Positions 9,572 through 19,170 of a DNA stretch of 64,000 bases are shown here, one piece after another. Source of the DNA: Candidatus Binatia bacterium (lineage in GTDB: Bacteria > Desulfobacterota > Binatia > UBA9968 > JAJDTQ01); NCBI GenBank assembly GCA_951813575.1, contig OX638375.1:2557042-2621041 (forward strand), written 5' to 3'. The notes below the pieces were generated by a model. The model was not told the origin of the DNA, did no database searches, and saw only the letters and a program-made list of their open reading frames with translations. Each line of letters opens with the position of its first letter. The stretch's first letter is position 1. The position numbers were made by a program, and so were the translations under genes.

Positions 9572-11802
9572 TGACCATCCTGGTTCTGGTCTTGGCTTAT
9601 CCAGGCTTTCGCGAGTCGTGCAGGCGCCCACACGGCGATCACTGGTACCTGTTCGGCTATCAACTCATTGCCCCTCTCTTTCGTAAGATTAAGAGTGTGG
9701 ATTTGGACGGTCACGATGTCGTCATTGCAGATTGCGCGATCACCCGGATAGACTTCGCCGCGGCGGTCCTTCGGGCTGACAGGAGCTTCGCCCTGAAAGA
9801 GATTGGTCAACTCGCCACGGGAATCAATGTCGCGGCGTCTCCCGGTATGAGGGCTCATCTGGTAAACCGTGCAGGCCTCATTCGGGTCGAGTTCCAGAGC
9901 CCGGCTGAGTTGTAAGAGCATGCCAGTGTAGCGCTGCGAATCAACCGTACCAGTAACCCTAAAGGGCACTAGGAGTTGATCAACGACCTGACTCAGGGGA
10001 ATTCCGGCGCAGACTAAGTGACGTTGCGCGTCGGTGCGGTCAGGATGGCCGTCATCAGCAACAAAGGACTTCCCTTTCAAAAAGGTGCCCACGGTCTCGC
10101 GGTTGGACTGAATGACCGAATTGGACGCCAACACAATACGCGGAATGAGCCAATCGTCTGAGAATCGGCCCCGCATATAGTCGAAGTCCAGAACCTGGTG
10201 ACGGCACGGCCGTAGGGCTGCATCGAGGACGAAAGCCCTTTTCCATTCATTCAGTGGACGGTTGTCGTTTTGGATGGTTTGTAGCTGCGTGCGGATGTCC
10301 TCTTCGTGCTCGACATAGCTCCGGAACGCATTAAGTGTGCCTTGCTCTATGTAGAGGCGGCAATAACCGAGGTATGGTCTCTTGTAGCCAAAGAACCGAG
10401 CTCGTTGCTGTACCGTGTCCGCGTTGCCTATACCGATACCCCTGGGCATATACGTGACGGTGAGACCCTCAACGGTGAAGCCGCGATCCATGGCTTGGCC
10501 CCCGACAAGTATCCAACCATATGCACTGCGCCAGTCCACTGGCGGTGTGCGCCCCTCACGCGAGTTAACCTCTAGAACGCGAGTATTGCGAAACGCAAAT
10601 CGTAACGAGGACACGACATCATCGAAAGCAGGTAGATCTGACCGGGCCGTGTTCGCCAAATCATCATATGCTGAGCGGAACTCGTCGATCAATTCCAACT
10701 TGTCGGGGTCATCGTCGGATAATGACAAGGTGTTTTTCCATCCATCTATGATGTCCCGTACCCAATTGTAGAACTCCAGGTGTTGCGCGGTACGGTGAGA
10801 GGGATGCACCAACATCGAGCGGTTACCGGTGTTTCCGCTAGCACAGAGACCCGCTGTGACACCGAGCATGAAAATACGAAGTGCGTCAAGAAGAGATTCG
10901 GGCGGCTCGCTCAATGGGTTGGATTGTACAGGCACGTCCTCTGGAGGAATCACACGGACATAGCTGTCGCTGTCGCCGAAGAAGTCCTTGCCGCCGACGT
11001 AACTGTCACCGGGTTCGAGAACCTGGACGAAGTTGGGAGAAAGGGAGTCAATTATGCTGATAAGCAGCGGAGCTTGAGGGGTCGCGGTGTACTGTAGATA
11101 TGTGTGGCTTGGCAAGGCTTGGCGGAGCGCCATCAGACAACGGTATGTTGTGCTCTCCTCTCCTTGCGCAACTTCAGTGTTCAAGCTAGCCTGATCCGCC
11201 TCGTCATCAATGATAAGAACAGGTACCCCTCGCATATCCATAGAGCCAAAGAGGGATACGAGGTTCTGCAAGCGCTGATGATGCTTGAGGACTGTAATGA
11301 GGACAGTCTTCTTGTATTGCTCTGGTGTTGCGGAATCCTTCCAATCCTCCAGCACATCACGAACTACCTGGATCACGGCGTCGTCGTTCGATGGGTTCTT
11401 AAATTGAACCCAACGCCGCGCCCGGCCTGGGTCGTCTAGACCTAGGTCACGACATAGACGTCCCGTGGACTGGTCAAGCAGAGGGTTCGAGGCGCCAGCC
11501 ACGACTATTATGAATTGAAATGAGTTATCACGCGCAAGCGCAGCCACGGATTCGAAAGACATTGTCTTACCGCTTTGGACGTAGCCGACTACCAAACCCG
11601 TTTCTTGGCCATCGGTTCCGGCGGGGTCAATTCCTTTCGCGAGTGTGGAAACCGCCGCATCGCGCATGCTATCCTGGCTATCTTGCGGGACAATCTTCGT
11701 GAGAAATTCGTGGGTTTCCGGTCCTACGACAGGAAGCCATCCATCATCGGTGCTCTTGTTCATGTTTATGGGCTCTACAATTATTGGAGTGCCAGGCGAC
11801 AT
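9568..11802 (-). CDS. Z1-domain ATPase/helicase-like protein
   Basis: A 744-residue protein. The P-loop reads GYVQSGKT (about residue 74), Walker B is a DEAD-type LIIDDEADQAS (about 200), and YTATPQA (about 245) follows as helicase motif III. The Z1 block VGGQAMDRGFTVEGLTV...YMPRG...DTVQQRARFFGYKRP lies at about 430-480 and ends in an arginine-rich motif VI. The family is superfamily-2-helicase-like and occurs in R-M-type operons next to MutL/MORC ATPases. It likely supplies ATP-driven DNA movement to the system. The gap to the MORC gene is 15 bp, and the downstream gene overlaps by four bases. Confidence 0.88.
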   Translation of the reverse strand: MSPGTPIIVEPINMNKSTDDGWLPVVGPETHEFLTKIVPQDSQDSMRDAAVSTLAKGIDPAGTDGQETGLVVGYVQSGKTMSFESVAALARDNSFQFIIVVAGASNPLLDQSTGRLCRDLGLDDPGRARRWVQFKNPSNDDAVIQVVRDVLEDWKDSATPEQYKKTVLITVLKHHQRLQNLVSLFGSMDMRGVPVLIIDDEADQASLNTEVAQGEESTTYRCLMALRQALPSHTYLQYTATPQAPLLISIIDSLSPNFVQVLEPGDSYVGGKDFFGDSDSYVRVIPPEDVPVQSNPLSEPPESLLDALRIFMLGVTAGLCASGNTGNRSMLVHPSHRTAQHLEFYNWVRDIIDGWKNTLSLSDDDPDKLELIDEFRSAYDDLANTARSDLPAFDDVVSSLRFAFRNTRVLEVNSREGRTPPVDWRSAYGWILVGGQAMDRGFTVEGLTVTYMPRGIGIGNADTVQQRARFFGYKRPYLGYCRLYIEQGTLNAFRSYVEHEEDIRTQLQTIQNDNRPLNEWKRAFVLDAALRPCRHQVLDFDYMRGRFSDDWLIPRIVLASNSVIQSNRETVGTFLKGKSFVADDGHPDRTDAQRHLVCAGIPLSQVVDQLLVPFRVTGTVDSQRYTGMLLQLSRALELDPNEACTVYQMSPHTGRRRDIDSRGELTNLFQGEAPVSPKDRRGEVYPGDRAICNDDIVTVQIHTLNLTKERGNELIAEQVPVIAVWAPARLAKAWISQDQNQDGQ

Positions 11803-11817
11803 AGTGTTCCCTGCTCA

Positions 11818-13440
11818 CTATGGATCGGAAAGCGCATCTCGCAAAATCGCGTTTATGTTGCGTCTCACTGTGCCTGCCTTGCGGACGCCTCCGTTCGTCG
11901 CCAACACCTCGGCAAGAGCAATTGCTGCAGCTAGCCGAAGCATACCCTCCACATGCTCTGTGTCCGTCTGGGCAAATCGTATCATGAAGGGGTGAGCCAT
12001 CGAGACCCGGATCCCGAGCCGTCGCACCCGACCTGGTAGGTCGGTGGAATCAGTGATGAGCACCCAGTCCTGGGATGGGTCGTTGGTTAACTCCACCGTA
12101 ATCGCCCAATCCCTGTCACGAAAGCGAATATCAAACTGTCGTCCGGCAAGCAGTAGGTTTGGAGGGCTCTCCTCCTGAGGAGTGTCGACGAGTGGGGAGG
12201 TTGCTACTCCTGGCAGAACACTGGGAAGACGCGCCTCCATTGCTTGTGTTGCGCTGCTGACGGCTTGCTTGGCAGTTCTCCTTAGTTGCGTAGCAGGCTC
12301 ACGAACCCGGTAGCCCTGTGCCTGCTTAAGCAGAGGGACATCCCCAGCATCTAGGTAGTCACGCAATAACTCCAAAAACGGCTGCTCATTGTCGTCCCAC
12401 CGAAATCCGTCTTTGGTGTGACTGACCTCAAAGCCACTGAGGTGAAGTTCACCAAAAAGCCGTTGGTACGCGTAGCTGTTCGGGTGACCGAAAATGTGGG
12501 CAGGTCGGTACCCCTCGTCTCCACTTCCCTGAATCACACGGCCACGGCGAAAAAGCGCGAAGCCGGCCCTGGTAGTGCTTGCCCTCTCGCGTAGTGCGGC
12601 GAAACCATGAACCGAGAGTCCTTCACCGAAATCGAATTCAATTTCCTTCTGCCATAGGCGCTCAGGTCCGTCCTTGTCCTTGTAGTAGCGTGCCTTCAGT
12701 ATCTTAGGAGGCTTGTAAGTCAGCGCCTCGCCGTTGAACCGCAGTTCAAGAAGGCCATCGCGGATGAATGCACGGTAAATGTCCGTAAGGTGATCCTTGA
12801 GCTTGCCCGTTGTGCGCCCTACGGGCACGTGAAAGACTTCTTCAAGGACGATTTCTGTGTAGTGGTGGTTTGTCTTCTCTTTGGTCTCACGGATCCGGAG
12901 TTCCGTTATGTCGTCGTTTACGATGTTTTCGATGTCGAAGTGAACGGTACGAGTAATTGGCTCGCCGAGTGCGGTTGTGCGTACGCTCCACCGTGGAGAA
13001 AACCAGCACGCGGCGCTCTTCATACCCATTCCAAACTCTGCGAGGCCTGAGCGGTCCGGAGGTATGGCCGCAGGGCGAAACGCCCGGCCATACTCTGTCT
13101 CGTGAATACCGGCAGCGTTGTCTCGGATGGAAATGCGGGGTGGTGAAGAGGTGTCTATGTCAATATTGACTGATAGTTTGATATCGTCACCGTGCGTGGC
13201 TTGGAGTTCGGTCCTGTGCTTGACAAAGCTCTCCACCGCGTTGTCAACGAATTCGCCTAAGGCGTACCAAGGCCTGTAGTTGAGATGGCGCAGAACGGCC
13301 AGAACGCTCACGCCGGGTCTGATGTCTACGGTTTTAGGTGCCAATGCTTGTGTCCTGCAGCCAGAGGAGGGTCCACTAGGCGACTTGTCCAAGAGAGCCG
13401 GCCATATCGTTTGTATCGGCTGGACTGTTGTCAAGGTCAT
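11818..13440 (-). CDS. MutL/MORC-like GHKL ATPase of defence operon
   Basis: A 540-residue protein with a GHKL ATP-binding domain at the N-terminus: N-box [12 protein letters not shown] (about residue 60), G1 box IRDNAAGI (about 105) and [13 protein letters not shown] (about 132). This combination is characteristic of prokaryotic MORC/MutL-related ATPases in restriction-modification loci. The middle part resembles the S5-like transducer fold; the C-terminus (about 400-540) is not recognised. The frame opens at ATG 13440, overlapping the methyltransferase gene by 65 bp. TTG 13344 is an alternative start beyond the overlap. It probably acts as an ATP-dependent clamp or switch. Confidence 0.82.
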   Translation of the reverse strand: MTLTTVQPIQTIWPALLDKSPSGPSSGCRTQALAPKTVDIRPGVSVLAVLRHLNYRPWYALGEFVDNAVESFVKHRTELQATHGDDIKLSVNIDIDTSSPPRISIRDNAAGIHETEYGRAFRPAAIPPDRSGLAEFGMGMKSAACWFSPRWSVRTTALGEPITRTVHFDIENIVNDDITELRIRETKEKTNHHYTEIVLEEVFHVPVGRTTGKLKDHLTDIYRAFIRDGLLELRFNGEALTYKPPKILKARYYKDKDGPERLWQKEIEFDFGEGLSVHGFAALRERASTTRAGFALFRRGRVIQGSGDEGYRPAHIFGHPNSYAYQRLFGELHLSGFEVSHTKDGFRWDDNEQPFLELLRDYLDAGDVPLLKQAQGYRVREPATQLRRTAKQAVSSATQAMEARLPSVLPGVATSPLVDTPQEESPPNLLLAGRQFDIRFRDRDWAITVELTNDPSQDWVLITDSTDLPGRVRRLGIRVSMAHPFMIRFAQTDTEHVEGMLRLAAAIALAEVLATNGGVRKAGTVRRNINAILRDALSDP

Positions 13441-14767
13441 CAGGATACGGACGTTCTCCTAGCGGTGCACTATGAATGCCTTCGGTCAAGAGGTTTCGAG
13501 CAATCTCGCAGACGACATTGACGTTGACGGCGTTCCCGAGGGCTTTGAAAGCAGAAGTTTGGCTGGACGGGAGGTGCGGAAGGTCTCCCATACTCTGAAG
13601 GCGGCTACATTCCCGGATCGTCATGTACCTGCGTTGCCATGCGATGATAGGCACTTGACTAGTCGTCATTGCGACGAGCGAAGGGGCCGTCGTCGGACGC
13701 TTGATGCGGATCCCGGACGCACGAAACTGAATCACGTAACGCCAAATGTCCCGCATCTCGCCCTTACAATTCCATTCGAATTTCTGGAAGCTCGGCGCAA
13801 AATCCAGAATGGACGGGAGCCACTCGTCGATCCATGACTTGTGTCTCCAATAGAGGGCACGATTCTGTCGAATAAAGTCGACTTTCCACCTAGGAAACGA
13901 CTTCGCGGGATCTCGAGCATAGGGCGGCAACTTCGCCAACACGTCGTGATCCGTCAGGTCGGCGAGCGGCTGTCCGAAGCTCCCTTTGGAATCACTGAGT
14001 TTGGACAGGCCCGTCTCTAAGGGTGATCGATCTACGTAGGGGTAAGTTGCGCCGAACTCCATTGCCCAGATAGGAAAGGAGGGCAAATCCTCGTTCTTGG
14101 GGAATCGTTGGAGGAAGTGTTGCCAAGCCGCGAGGTACTGGAGAAACCGTGGCGACAAAGACCGGGCGTCAGCAGGGAAATCATCCAGGACGGAGTGAAT
14201 GGACAACGTGGGTTTTAGGGTGACAGCAGGCCATGAGAACTCGCCTAGATCGCCACGACAGCCAACGACGAATGCCCGTTCCCGAATTTGAGGTACGCCG
14301 AAATTATGCGGAGACAGCAACTTCTCTTGGATGTTGTATCCTGCTACGCGGAGCCTACGCGCGATAGTACGCCAAGTGGTTCCTTGTCGGTGTCGTACCA
14401 AGTTGGGGACGTTCTCAATGATGAAATAACGTGGCTTGTGGACACTGAGGATGCGGATGACGTAGTCGATTAGGTCGCCCCATTGCGGACATTCGAAGCC
14501 TTGCTGGCCACCGGCCTTGGAAAATGGTTGGCAGGGAAAGCCAGCACACAGAACGTCGTGGGCCGGAACAGATCGAACATCAAGTGTGCGGATGTCACCT
14601 AGAGGCCGCAGTCTGAAGTTCTCTTCGTAAAGCGCCGCTAAATCCTGGTCGACTTCACATGCGAAGACACATTGGTGCCCAAGCTTCTTCAGCGCGAGAT
14701 GAAAACCTCCCAAGCCTGCAAACAGATCGATAAAGCGAAGTGGCCTATCCATCTTGTTCACTGCCAT
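13376..14767 (-). CDS. DNA (cytosine-5) methyltransferase
   Basis: A protein of 463 residues when read from ATG 14767 (TTG 14788 and ATG 14752 are alternatives). The C5-methylase motifs are in order: [15 protein letters not shown] (I), [13 protein letters not shown] (IV, catalytic Cys), [10 protein letters not shown] (VI), [14 protein letters not shown] (VIII) and [12 protein letters not shown] (X). The stretch between VIII and X, about 200 residues, is the target-recognition region. It would mark host DNA and protect it from the operon's restriction components. The recognition sequence cannot be read from this. It overlaps the Vsr gene upstream by 23 bases. Confidence 0.93.
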   Translation of the reverse strand: MAVNKMDRPLRFIDLFAGLGGFHLALKKLGHQCVFACEVDQDLAALYEENFRLRPLGDIRTLDVRSVPAHDVLCAGFPCQPFSKAGGQQGFECPQWGDLIDYVIRILSVHKPRYFIIENVPNLVRHRQGTTWRTIARRLRVAGYNIQEKLLSPHNFGVPQIRERAFVVGCRGDLGEFSWPAVTLKPTLSIHSVLDDFPADARSLSPRFLQYLAAWQHFLQRFPKNEDLPSFPIWAMEFGATYPYVDRSPLETGLSKLSDSKGSFGQPLADLTDHDVLAKLPPYARDPAKSFPRWKVDFIRQNRALYWRHKSWIDEWLPSILDFAPSFQKFEWNCKGEMRDIWRYVIQFRASGIRIKRPTTAPSLVAMTTSQVPIIAWQRRYMTIRECSRLQSMGDLPHLPSSQTSAFKALGNAVNVNVVCEIARNLLTEGIHSAPLGERPYPDDLDNSPADTNDMAGSLGQVA

Positions 14768-15248
14768 GTTCCACTTTCGGAGCGACAACCTTGGGCGCTC
14801 GGGTGTCGGGGCATGACTGAAGGAACTGGCGAATCAGGTTAGCTATGAGATCGGGCCCTCGCGTTTGGCACTCCCACACCACGAGTACTTGCCACCCCAT
14901 TTCCTGCAGCTTTCCACAGTTTAGTCCGTCTCTTTCAACATTCCGCGCCAACTTGGGCAACCAATAGCTGGGATTGGCGGAAGGCTGCTTACGCCCGAGA
15001 GGGCAGTCATGTTGATGCCAGAAACACCCGTGCACAAAAATCACTTTGCGCAACCGCGGGAAGACAAGGTCAGGTGTGCCCGGTAGGTTTCGTCTATGGA
15101 GGCGGTACCGATAGCCCAGGCGATGGGTGAGACGGCGGACGAACATTTCAGGTTTGGTATCCGTTTTTCGGATGTTTCGCATACGCGCACTCAACTCAGG
15201 CGTTGTATCAAATCTAGCCCTCGCGGCTGCGTCGTACCGACGAGTCAT
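14745..15248 (-). CDS. vsr: Very short patch repair (Vsr)-type endonuclease
   Basis: A 167-residue protein of the PD-(D/E)XK Vsr family, which nicks DNA at T:G mismatches arising by deamination of 5-methylcytosine. Visible marks are [10 protein letters not shown] near residue 27, [11 protein letters not shown] (about 60) carrying the catalytic Asp, [12 protein letters not shown] (about 77, zinc and active-site His), [12 protein letters not shown] and WQVLVVWE. Its start overlaps the upstream stop as ATGA. Being next to a C5-methyltransferase fits the classical Dcm-Vsr pairing, though Vsr-like proteins in defence loci may instead serve in restriction. Confidence 0.92.
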   Translation of the reverse strand: MTRRYDAAARARFDTTPELSARMRNIRKTDTKPEMFVRRLTHRLGYRYRLHRRNLPGTPDLVFPRLRKVIFVHGCFWHQHDCPLGRKQPSANPSYWLPKLARNVERDGLNCGKLQEMGWQVLVVWECQTRGPDLIANLIRQFLQSCPDTRAPKVVAPKVEHGSEQDG

Positions 15249-15460
15249 CGACTTGCCTCACCGGTACCGGTCGTAGCATGCTCGTCAAAGAGGGAAGCCT
15301 GCACCGAGAACTTCTCGCGGTCCAAGTGCTCTCGAATAAGGCGTACGATAAGGGTGCTCTTCTTGTATCCCCGCTCACGGCAATACGCATCAAACCGGGT
15401 GGCGTCGCCTGACGGAAGCAGCACGGACACCTTTGAGGACTTTATTCCCGTCTCAGCCAT
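15245..15460 (-). CDS. Ribbon-helix-helix-like small protein, first gene of defence operon
   Basis: A 71-residue protein. The N-terminal strand SSKVSVLLPSGDATRFDAYC and helices ERGYKKSTLIVRLIREHLDRE look like a ribbon-helix-helix DNA-binding fold. ATG 15460 was chosen because GAGGA precedes it by four bases; the frame is open to 15499. Its position as first gene, with an inverted repeat in its promoter, suggests a controller that sets operon expression. This is inferred from fold and position; no close family is recognised. Confidence 0.65.
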   Translation of the reverse strand: MAETGIKSSKVSVLLPSGDATRFDAYCRERGYKKSTLIVRLIREHLDREKFSVQASLFDEHATTGTGEASR

Positions 15461-15467
15461 TGTCCTC

Positions 15468-15502
15468 ACTATGCACCAGGAGTGAGTAAATGTCCACATA
15501 GT
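15468..15502 (-). promoter_or_regulatory. Candidate promoter/operator of the defence operon
   Basis: Read on the minus strand, TGGACA (15496-15491) and CATAGT (15473-15468) are 17 bp apart. The -10 box is one arm of an inverted repeat ACTATG (15468-15473)/CATAGT (15497-15502), which would let a bound dimer cover the promoter. The start codon follows seven bases after the -10 box. Confidence 0.5.
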
Positions 15503-15523
15503 TCCGTAAGTCTGCGCAGAACC

Positions 15524-15804
15524 TCAGGACATCAACCGCCCCCTGAGACACTCAACGCCTCCCCGGTAGCGTGGGACGAGTCGCTGGAGGCGAGGAAAAG
15601 GGCGGCGTTGGCCACCTCTTCGTGCAGCGCGTGCATCCGTAGCGGGGTCTTGGGCCGGGACACTTTCCCACAACTCCTCGAAGGAGACGCCGAGGCCCTT
15701 CGGTAATCTCGTGCACCTCGACCGTGGGGCCGCGGAAACCGACGCTGTTGACGAGGATATCCAGGCTTCCCTATCGGCTGACCACGGCGGTTACCATTTT
15801 GGTC
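15524..15804 (-). pseudogene. Remnant of an SDR gene with internal deletion
   Basis: This stretch matches the intact SDR gene at 16824-17609 in the same orientation. Position 15524 corresponds to the SDR stop at 16824. Similarity runs to 15700 (equals 17000), then jumps to the equivalent of about 17294, a loss of roughly 290 bp, and continues to 15804 (about 17397). A one-base length difference near 15545-15575 already breaks the frame. It ends exactly where similarity to citrate synthase begins. Confidence 0.85.
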
Positions 15805-16781
15805 CGCCGGCGTTCGGCAGGCTGCCCAACCGGGCCGAGCTGGAAGGGTTCGACGCAGAGCTCAGGTCCCACCGCTCGCTGCCGCCGGGGGTGGTGGAGA
15901 GTCTGGAGTTGCTGCCTTCGGATGCGGTGCCCATGGATGCGCTGCGCACGGCGGTATCGGCGCTGGCGCTCTACGACCCGGACGCGGGCGACGATTCGCG
16001 CGACGCCAACCTGCGGAAGGCCACCCGGCTGCTGGCGCGGCTGGCCACGGCGGTGGCGGCGCTGCACCGGCTCTCCCAGGGGTTGGAGGTGGTGGCGCCG
16101 GACCCCGGGCTCAACCACGCGGCCAACTTCCTGTACATGCTGCGGGGAGAGCGGCCGGAGGAGTTCGAGGCGAGGGTGCTGGAGGTGACGCTGATCCTGT
16201 ACATGGAGCACGAGTTCAATGCCTCGACGTTCACGGCGCGGGTGATCGCCTCGACGCTGGCGGACCTCTACGGCGCGGTGGTGGGTGCGATAGCGGCGCT
16301 CAAGGGGCCGCTCCACGGCGGCGCCAACGAGAAGGCCATGGACGTGATCCTGGAGATCGGCGTGCCCGAGCGGGCGGAGGCGTGGGTGGAGGAGAGCCTG
16401 CGGCAGAAGAAGCGGGTGATGGGCTTCGGCCACCGGATCTACAAGACCGCGGACTCGAGGGTGGAGGTGGCCAAGAAGTGGGGTGCGCTGTTGGGCAAGC
16501 AGCTCGACGACACGCGGTTGAGCGACATCTGCATCACGGTGGAGGAGGTGATGCGTCGGGAGAAGAACCTGTGCCCCAACGTGGACTTCTATGCCGCGCC
16601 CATCTACCACATGATGGAGATTCCCATTGCCCTCAACACGCCGATCTTCGCCATGAGCCGTGTGGTGGGCTGGTCGGCGCACATCATCGAGCAGATCGAC
16701 AACAACCGCCTGTTCCGGCCCAACTCCCGGTACGTGGGCGCCACCGATCTCGAGTTCCAGCCGCTCGACCGCCGCGGCTGA
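15711..16781 (+). pseudogene. Citrate synthase family gene with missing 5' end
   Basis: The open frame gives 356 residues, but the first 34 come from the antisense strand of the SDR remnant. From FGRLPNRAELEGF (codon 35, 15813) on it is a good type-II/methylcitrate-synthase-like sequence: GPLHGGANEK (catalytic His), MGFGHRIYK (second His) and NVDFYAAPIY (catalytic Asp) are intact. The usual first 50-60 residues (SxIDGxxGxLxYRGYDI and the following helices) are absent, and no plausible start or ribosome site replaces them. The body shows no internal stop, so the loss may be recent or the chimaera may still be made. I call it a pseudogene with moderate confidence. Confidence 0.7.
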
Positions 16782-16823
16782 TCGGGGAGCCGCCCAGGCG
16801 GTTCGGAACCGGCCAACGTGGGT

Positions 16824-17609
16824 TCAGGACATCAACCGCCCCCCCGACACATTCAGCGCCTCCCCCGTGGTGTGCGACGAATCACTGGACGCCAGGAACA
16901 GTGCGGCGTTGGCCACCTCTTCGTGCAGTGCGTGTTTCCGTAGCGGGGTGTGGGCCAGGACGCCTTCCCACAACTCCTCGAAGGAGACGCCGAGGCCCTT
17001 GGCGCGCTCGTGGTACATTTCCCGCAGGTCGGCTTCGTCCATGCCGCCCGGGCAGATGATGTTGGCGCGCACGCCCGAGGGGCCGGCTTCCTTGGCGATG
17101 GTCTGGGTGAGACCCAGCAGGCCCCACTTGGCGGCGCACAGGGAGCCGCGGAGCGCCATGCCCTCGCGTCCGGCGGTGCCGGAGATGCTGACGATGCTGC
17201 CGCGTCTCTGCTCGATCATCACCTTCAGCGCGGCCTTGCAGCAGAGGAAGATGGCCTTGAGGTTGACGTTGAGGACCTGGTCCCATTCTTCCTCGGTGAT
17301 CTCGTGCACCTCGACCATGGGGCCGCGGAAGCCGACGCTATTGACGAGGATGTCGAGCCGTCCCCACTTGGCGACCACGTCGGCTACCATTTGATCCACC
17401 TGTGCCGCGTCGGTGGCGTCGGCCGTCAGCGCGGCGGCCTCGCCGCCCTTCGCCTGGATGGCCTGAGCCACGCCGTCGAGCTCGGTTTTCGTCCGCTCCA
17501 GATCCACCAGGACGATCTTCGCGCCTTCGGCGGCGAAGGTGTGGGCGATGGCCTCTCCGATGCCTCGGGCGCCGCCGACGATGACTGCTACCTGATCTGC
17601 CAGTTTCAT
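16824..17609 (-). CDS. Short-chain dehydrogenase/reductase lacking the catalytic Tyr
   Basis: A 261-residue classical-SDR fold. The N-terminal VGGARGIGEAIA is the nucleotide-binding TGxxxGIG motif (T replaced by G). The NNAG motif reads NSVG, and the catalytic Ser lies in SIVSISGTAG. Where YxxxK is expected the sequence is SLCAAKWG: the Lys is present but the Tyr is Leu. The downstream ICPGGMDEADL loop and GEALNVSGGRLM end are normal. GGAGGA lies upstream of the ATG. A broken copy lies 1.3 kb away. Activity may be altered or lost. Confidence 0.85.
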   Translation of the reverse strand: MKLADQVAVIVGGARGIGEAIAHTFAAEGAKIVLVDLERTKTELDGVAQAIQAKGGEAAALTADATDAAQVDQMVADVVAKWGRLDILVNSVGFRGPMVEVHEITEEEWDQVLNVNLKAIFLCCKAALKVMIEQRRGSIVSISGTAGREGMALRGSLCAAKWGLLGLTQTIAKEAGPSGVRANIICPGGMDEADLREMYHERAKGLGVSFEELWEGVLAHTPLRKHALHEEVANAALFLASSDSSHTTGEALNVSGGRLMS

Positions 17610-17770
17610 AGGGTTCCTCCGGAAGGTCTTGTTTGGATGCGTCGAAACGTCTTTATCACGAAAAGAACTCCAATGCCCGACAGCGTCATACCCGTGAGCT
17701 GCAGGGCCACCCCGTGAGACACTGCGGAGCTGCCCCGCAGAGCTATAGAGTCGCCCCGCAGCACCATAGA

Positions 17771-17857
17771 GTCATCCCGGGCTTGACCCGGGATCCAGAG
17801 GAGGGGCTGGGGGGCAACGGCTCAATGCCTGGACCCCGGGTCAAGCCCGGGGTGACG
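17771..17857. repeat. Inverted pair of REP palindromes
   Basis: GTCATCCCGGGCTTGACCCG followed by GGATCCAG at 17771-17798 faces CCTGGACCCCGGGTCAAGCC followed by CGGGGTGAC at 17828-17856. They lie in the 398-bp gap between the SDR gene and the AEC transporter and may end both transcripts. A GC-rich stretch before the pair (17720-17770) carries CCCCGCAG repeats and no gene. Confidence 0.85.
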
Positions 17858-17932
17858 CGGAGGTGGGTCGGGGTGACGCGGAGGTGGGTCGGGGTGACGC
17901 GGAGGTGGGTCGGGGTGACGCGGAGGTGAGTC
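17849..17932. repeat. 21-bp tandem repeat, four copies
   Basis: The unit GGGGTGACGCGGAGGTGGGTC starts at 17849, 17870, 17891 and 17912; the last copy differs by one base. Its first eight bases are the end of the adjoining REP element. The remaining gap to the next gene (17933-18007) shows no gene. Confidence 0.95.
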
Positions 17933-18007
17933 GTGACGATGGGGAGGCGGTCGTGACGGAGGGGTTCCAGGATGGCGGAGCGGCAGCGCGACGACCGAGC
18001 TCCGGCG

Positions 18008-18991
18008 TCAAGCCGCCCCCAGCGCCGTCACCACGGCGATGACTCCGGCTACGGTGACGCCGGAGAAGATCGTGGTCCAGAACACCACGTCGCCGGTGAG
18101 CTCGGCGTCGCCGTCGAGCTCGATGGTGAGGATGAGTGTGTTGACGGCGGTGGGGGCGGCGGCGCCGATGATGAGGTGGGCGCCGGGCCAGGGCCAGAGG
18201 CCGAAGGCGTAGGCCGCGACGCCGATGAGCGCGGGCAAGGCCAGGAGCTTGACGAACGCGATGGGCATCACCTCCCGCCAGCGGCGCCAGCGGGCGCCCT
18301 TGGCAAGCTGCCCGCCCAGGGCCACGAGCATCATGGGCACCAGCGCTCCGGAAAGCGACCGCAGCGGAAAGGAGGCCCACACCGGCAGGAAGTCCACGCC
18401 GTTGAACGACCGCAGGCGGATCTCCCGCAGCACGAACGAGCTCACCAGCGCGTAGGGTATGGGAAGCCTGAGGATTCCCAGGGCCTCCCGCGCCCGTCCG
18501 CCCTTGGCCACCGCCAGCACGGCGTAGCCGAGAATCCAGACCAGCAGGTTGCTGAGCATCACCACCAGCGCCTGCACGTGGAGCCCGGCTTCGGTATCGG
18601 GCTGGCCCGCGAACAGCGTGCCGCCCTCGACGTAGAGCAGGTGGGCCACCGGGATGCCGAAGTTCCCGGCGTTGAACCCGATGCTGCCGAGGATGACGGC
18701 GGCGATGGTCTTGTTGGGGGCGCCTATGGCGCGGCTGCCGGTGAACAGCAGCACCCCCAGGACGCCCAGGACAATGAGGAACACCAGGGCGATGAGCCCG
18801 ATCTGGCCCCAGGGGATGTCGCTGTCGTAGATTTTGACCAGTATGAACGACGGCACCAGCAGGTACATGCTGATGCGGGCGAGGGTCTCCAGGCTCAGCG
18901 ACTGGTAGCGCTGGAGCAGCGTGCCGAAGCCCACCATGAGCAGCAGCGGCAGCAGGATGTTGTAGAGGATCTGGCCGGTGTGGTGCAGCAT
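18008..18991 (-). CDS. AEC-family (auxin efflux carrier-like) transporter
   Basis: A 327-residue integral membrane protein with about ten hydrophobic segments in the five-plus-five arrangement of the AEC/Mem_trans family. Typical blocks are LLMVGFGTLLQR in helix 1, SMYLLVPSFILVKIY in helix 2, SIGFNAGNFGIPVAHLLY (about residue 105, the NxGN-x-GxP core) and GAAAPTAVNTLILTIEL (about 285). The family exports malonate, malate and other organic acids; the substrate here is unknown. The C-terminus runs to just before the tandem repeat region. Confidence 0.85.
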   Translation of the reverse strand: MLHHTGQILYNILLPLLLMVGFGTLLQRYQSLSLETLARISMYLLVPSFILVKIYDSDIPWGQIGLIALVFLIVLGVLGVLLFTGSRAIGAPNKTIAAVILGSIGFNAGNFGIPVAHLLYVEGGTLFAGQPDTEAGLHVQALVVMLSNLLVWILGYAVLAVAKGGRAREALGILRLPIPYALVSSFVLREIRLRSFNGVDFLPVWASFPLRSLSGALVPMMLVALGGQLAKGARWRRWREVMPIAFVKLLALPALIGVAAYAFGLWPWPGAHLIIGAAAPTAVNTLILTIELDGDAELTGDVVFWTTIFSGVTVAGVIAVVTALGAA

Positions 18992-19170
18992 GGAGTGGGG
19001 GAGGCGTTATCGGGCCGTGCGCGGGCACGGTCCGGCTTGCGGGCATGTTGCGGGCGCGCGGCGGCGAGAGCCCGCGGGCAAAAAGACGCCGGCGCTCCGA
19101 GGCTCCCGCGCGGGCAGGTCCCCGAAGCGCCGGCTGGTGACGACACTAGTGACTGTTGACTAGCCCGTGG

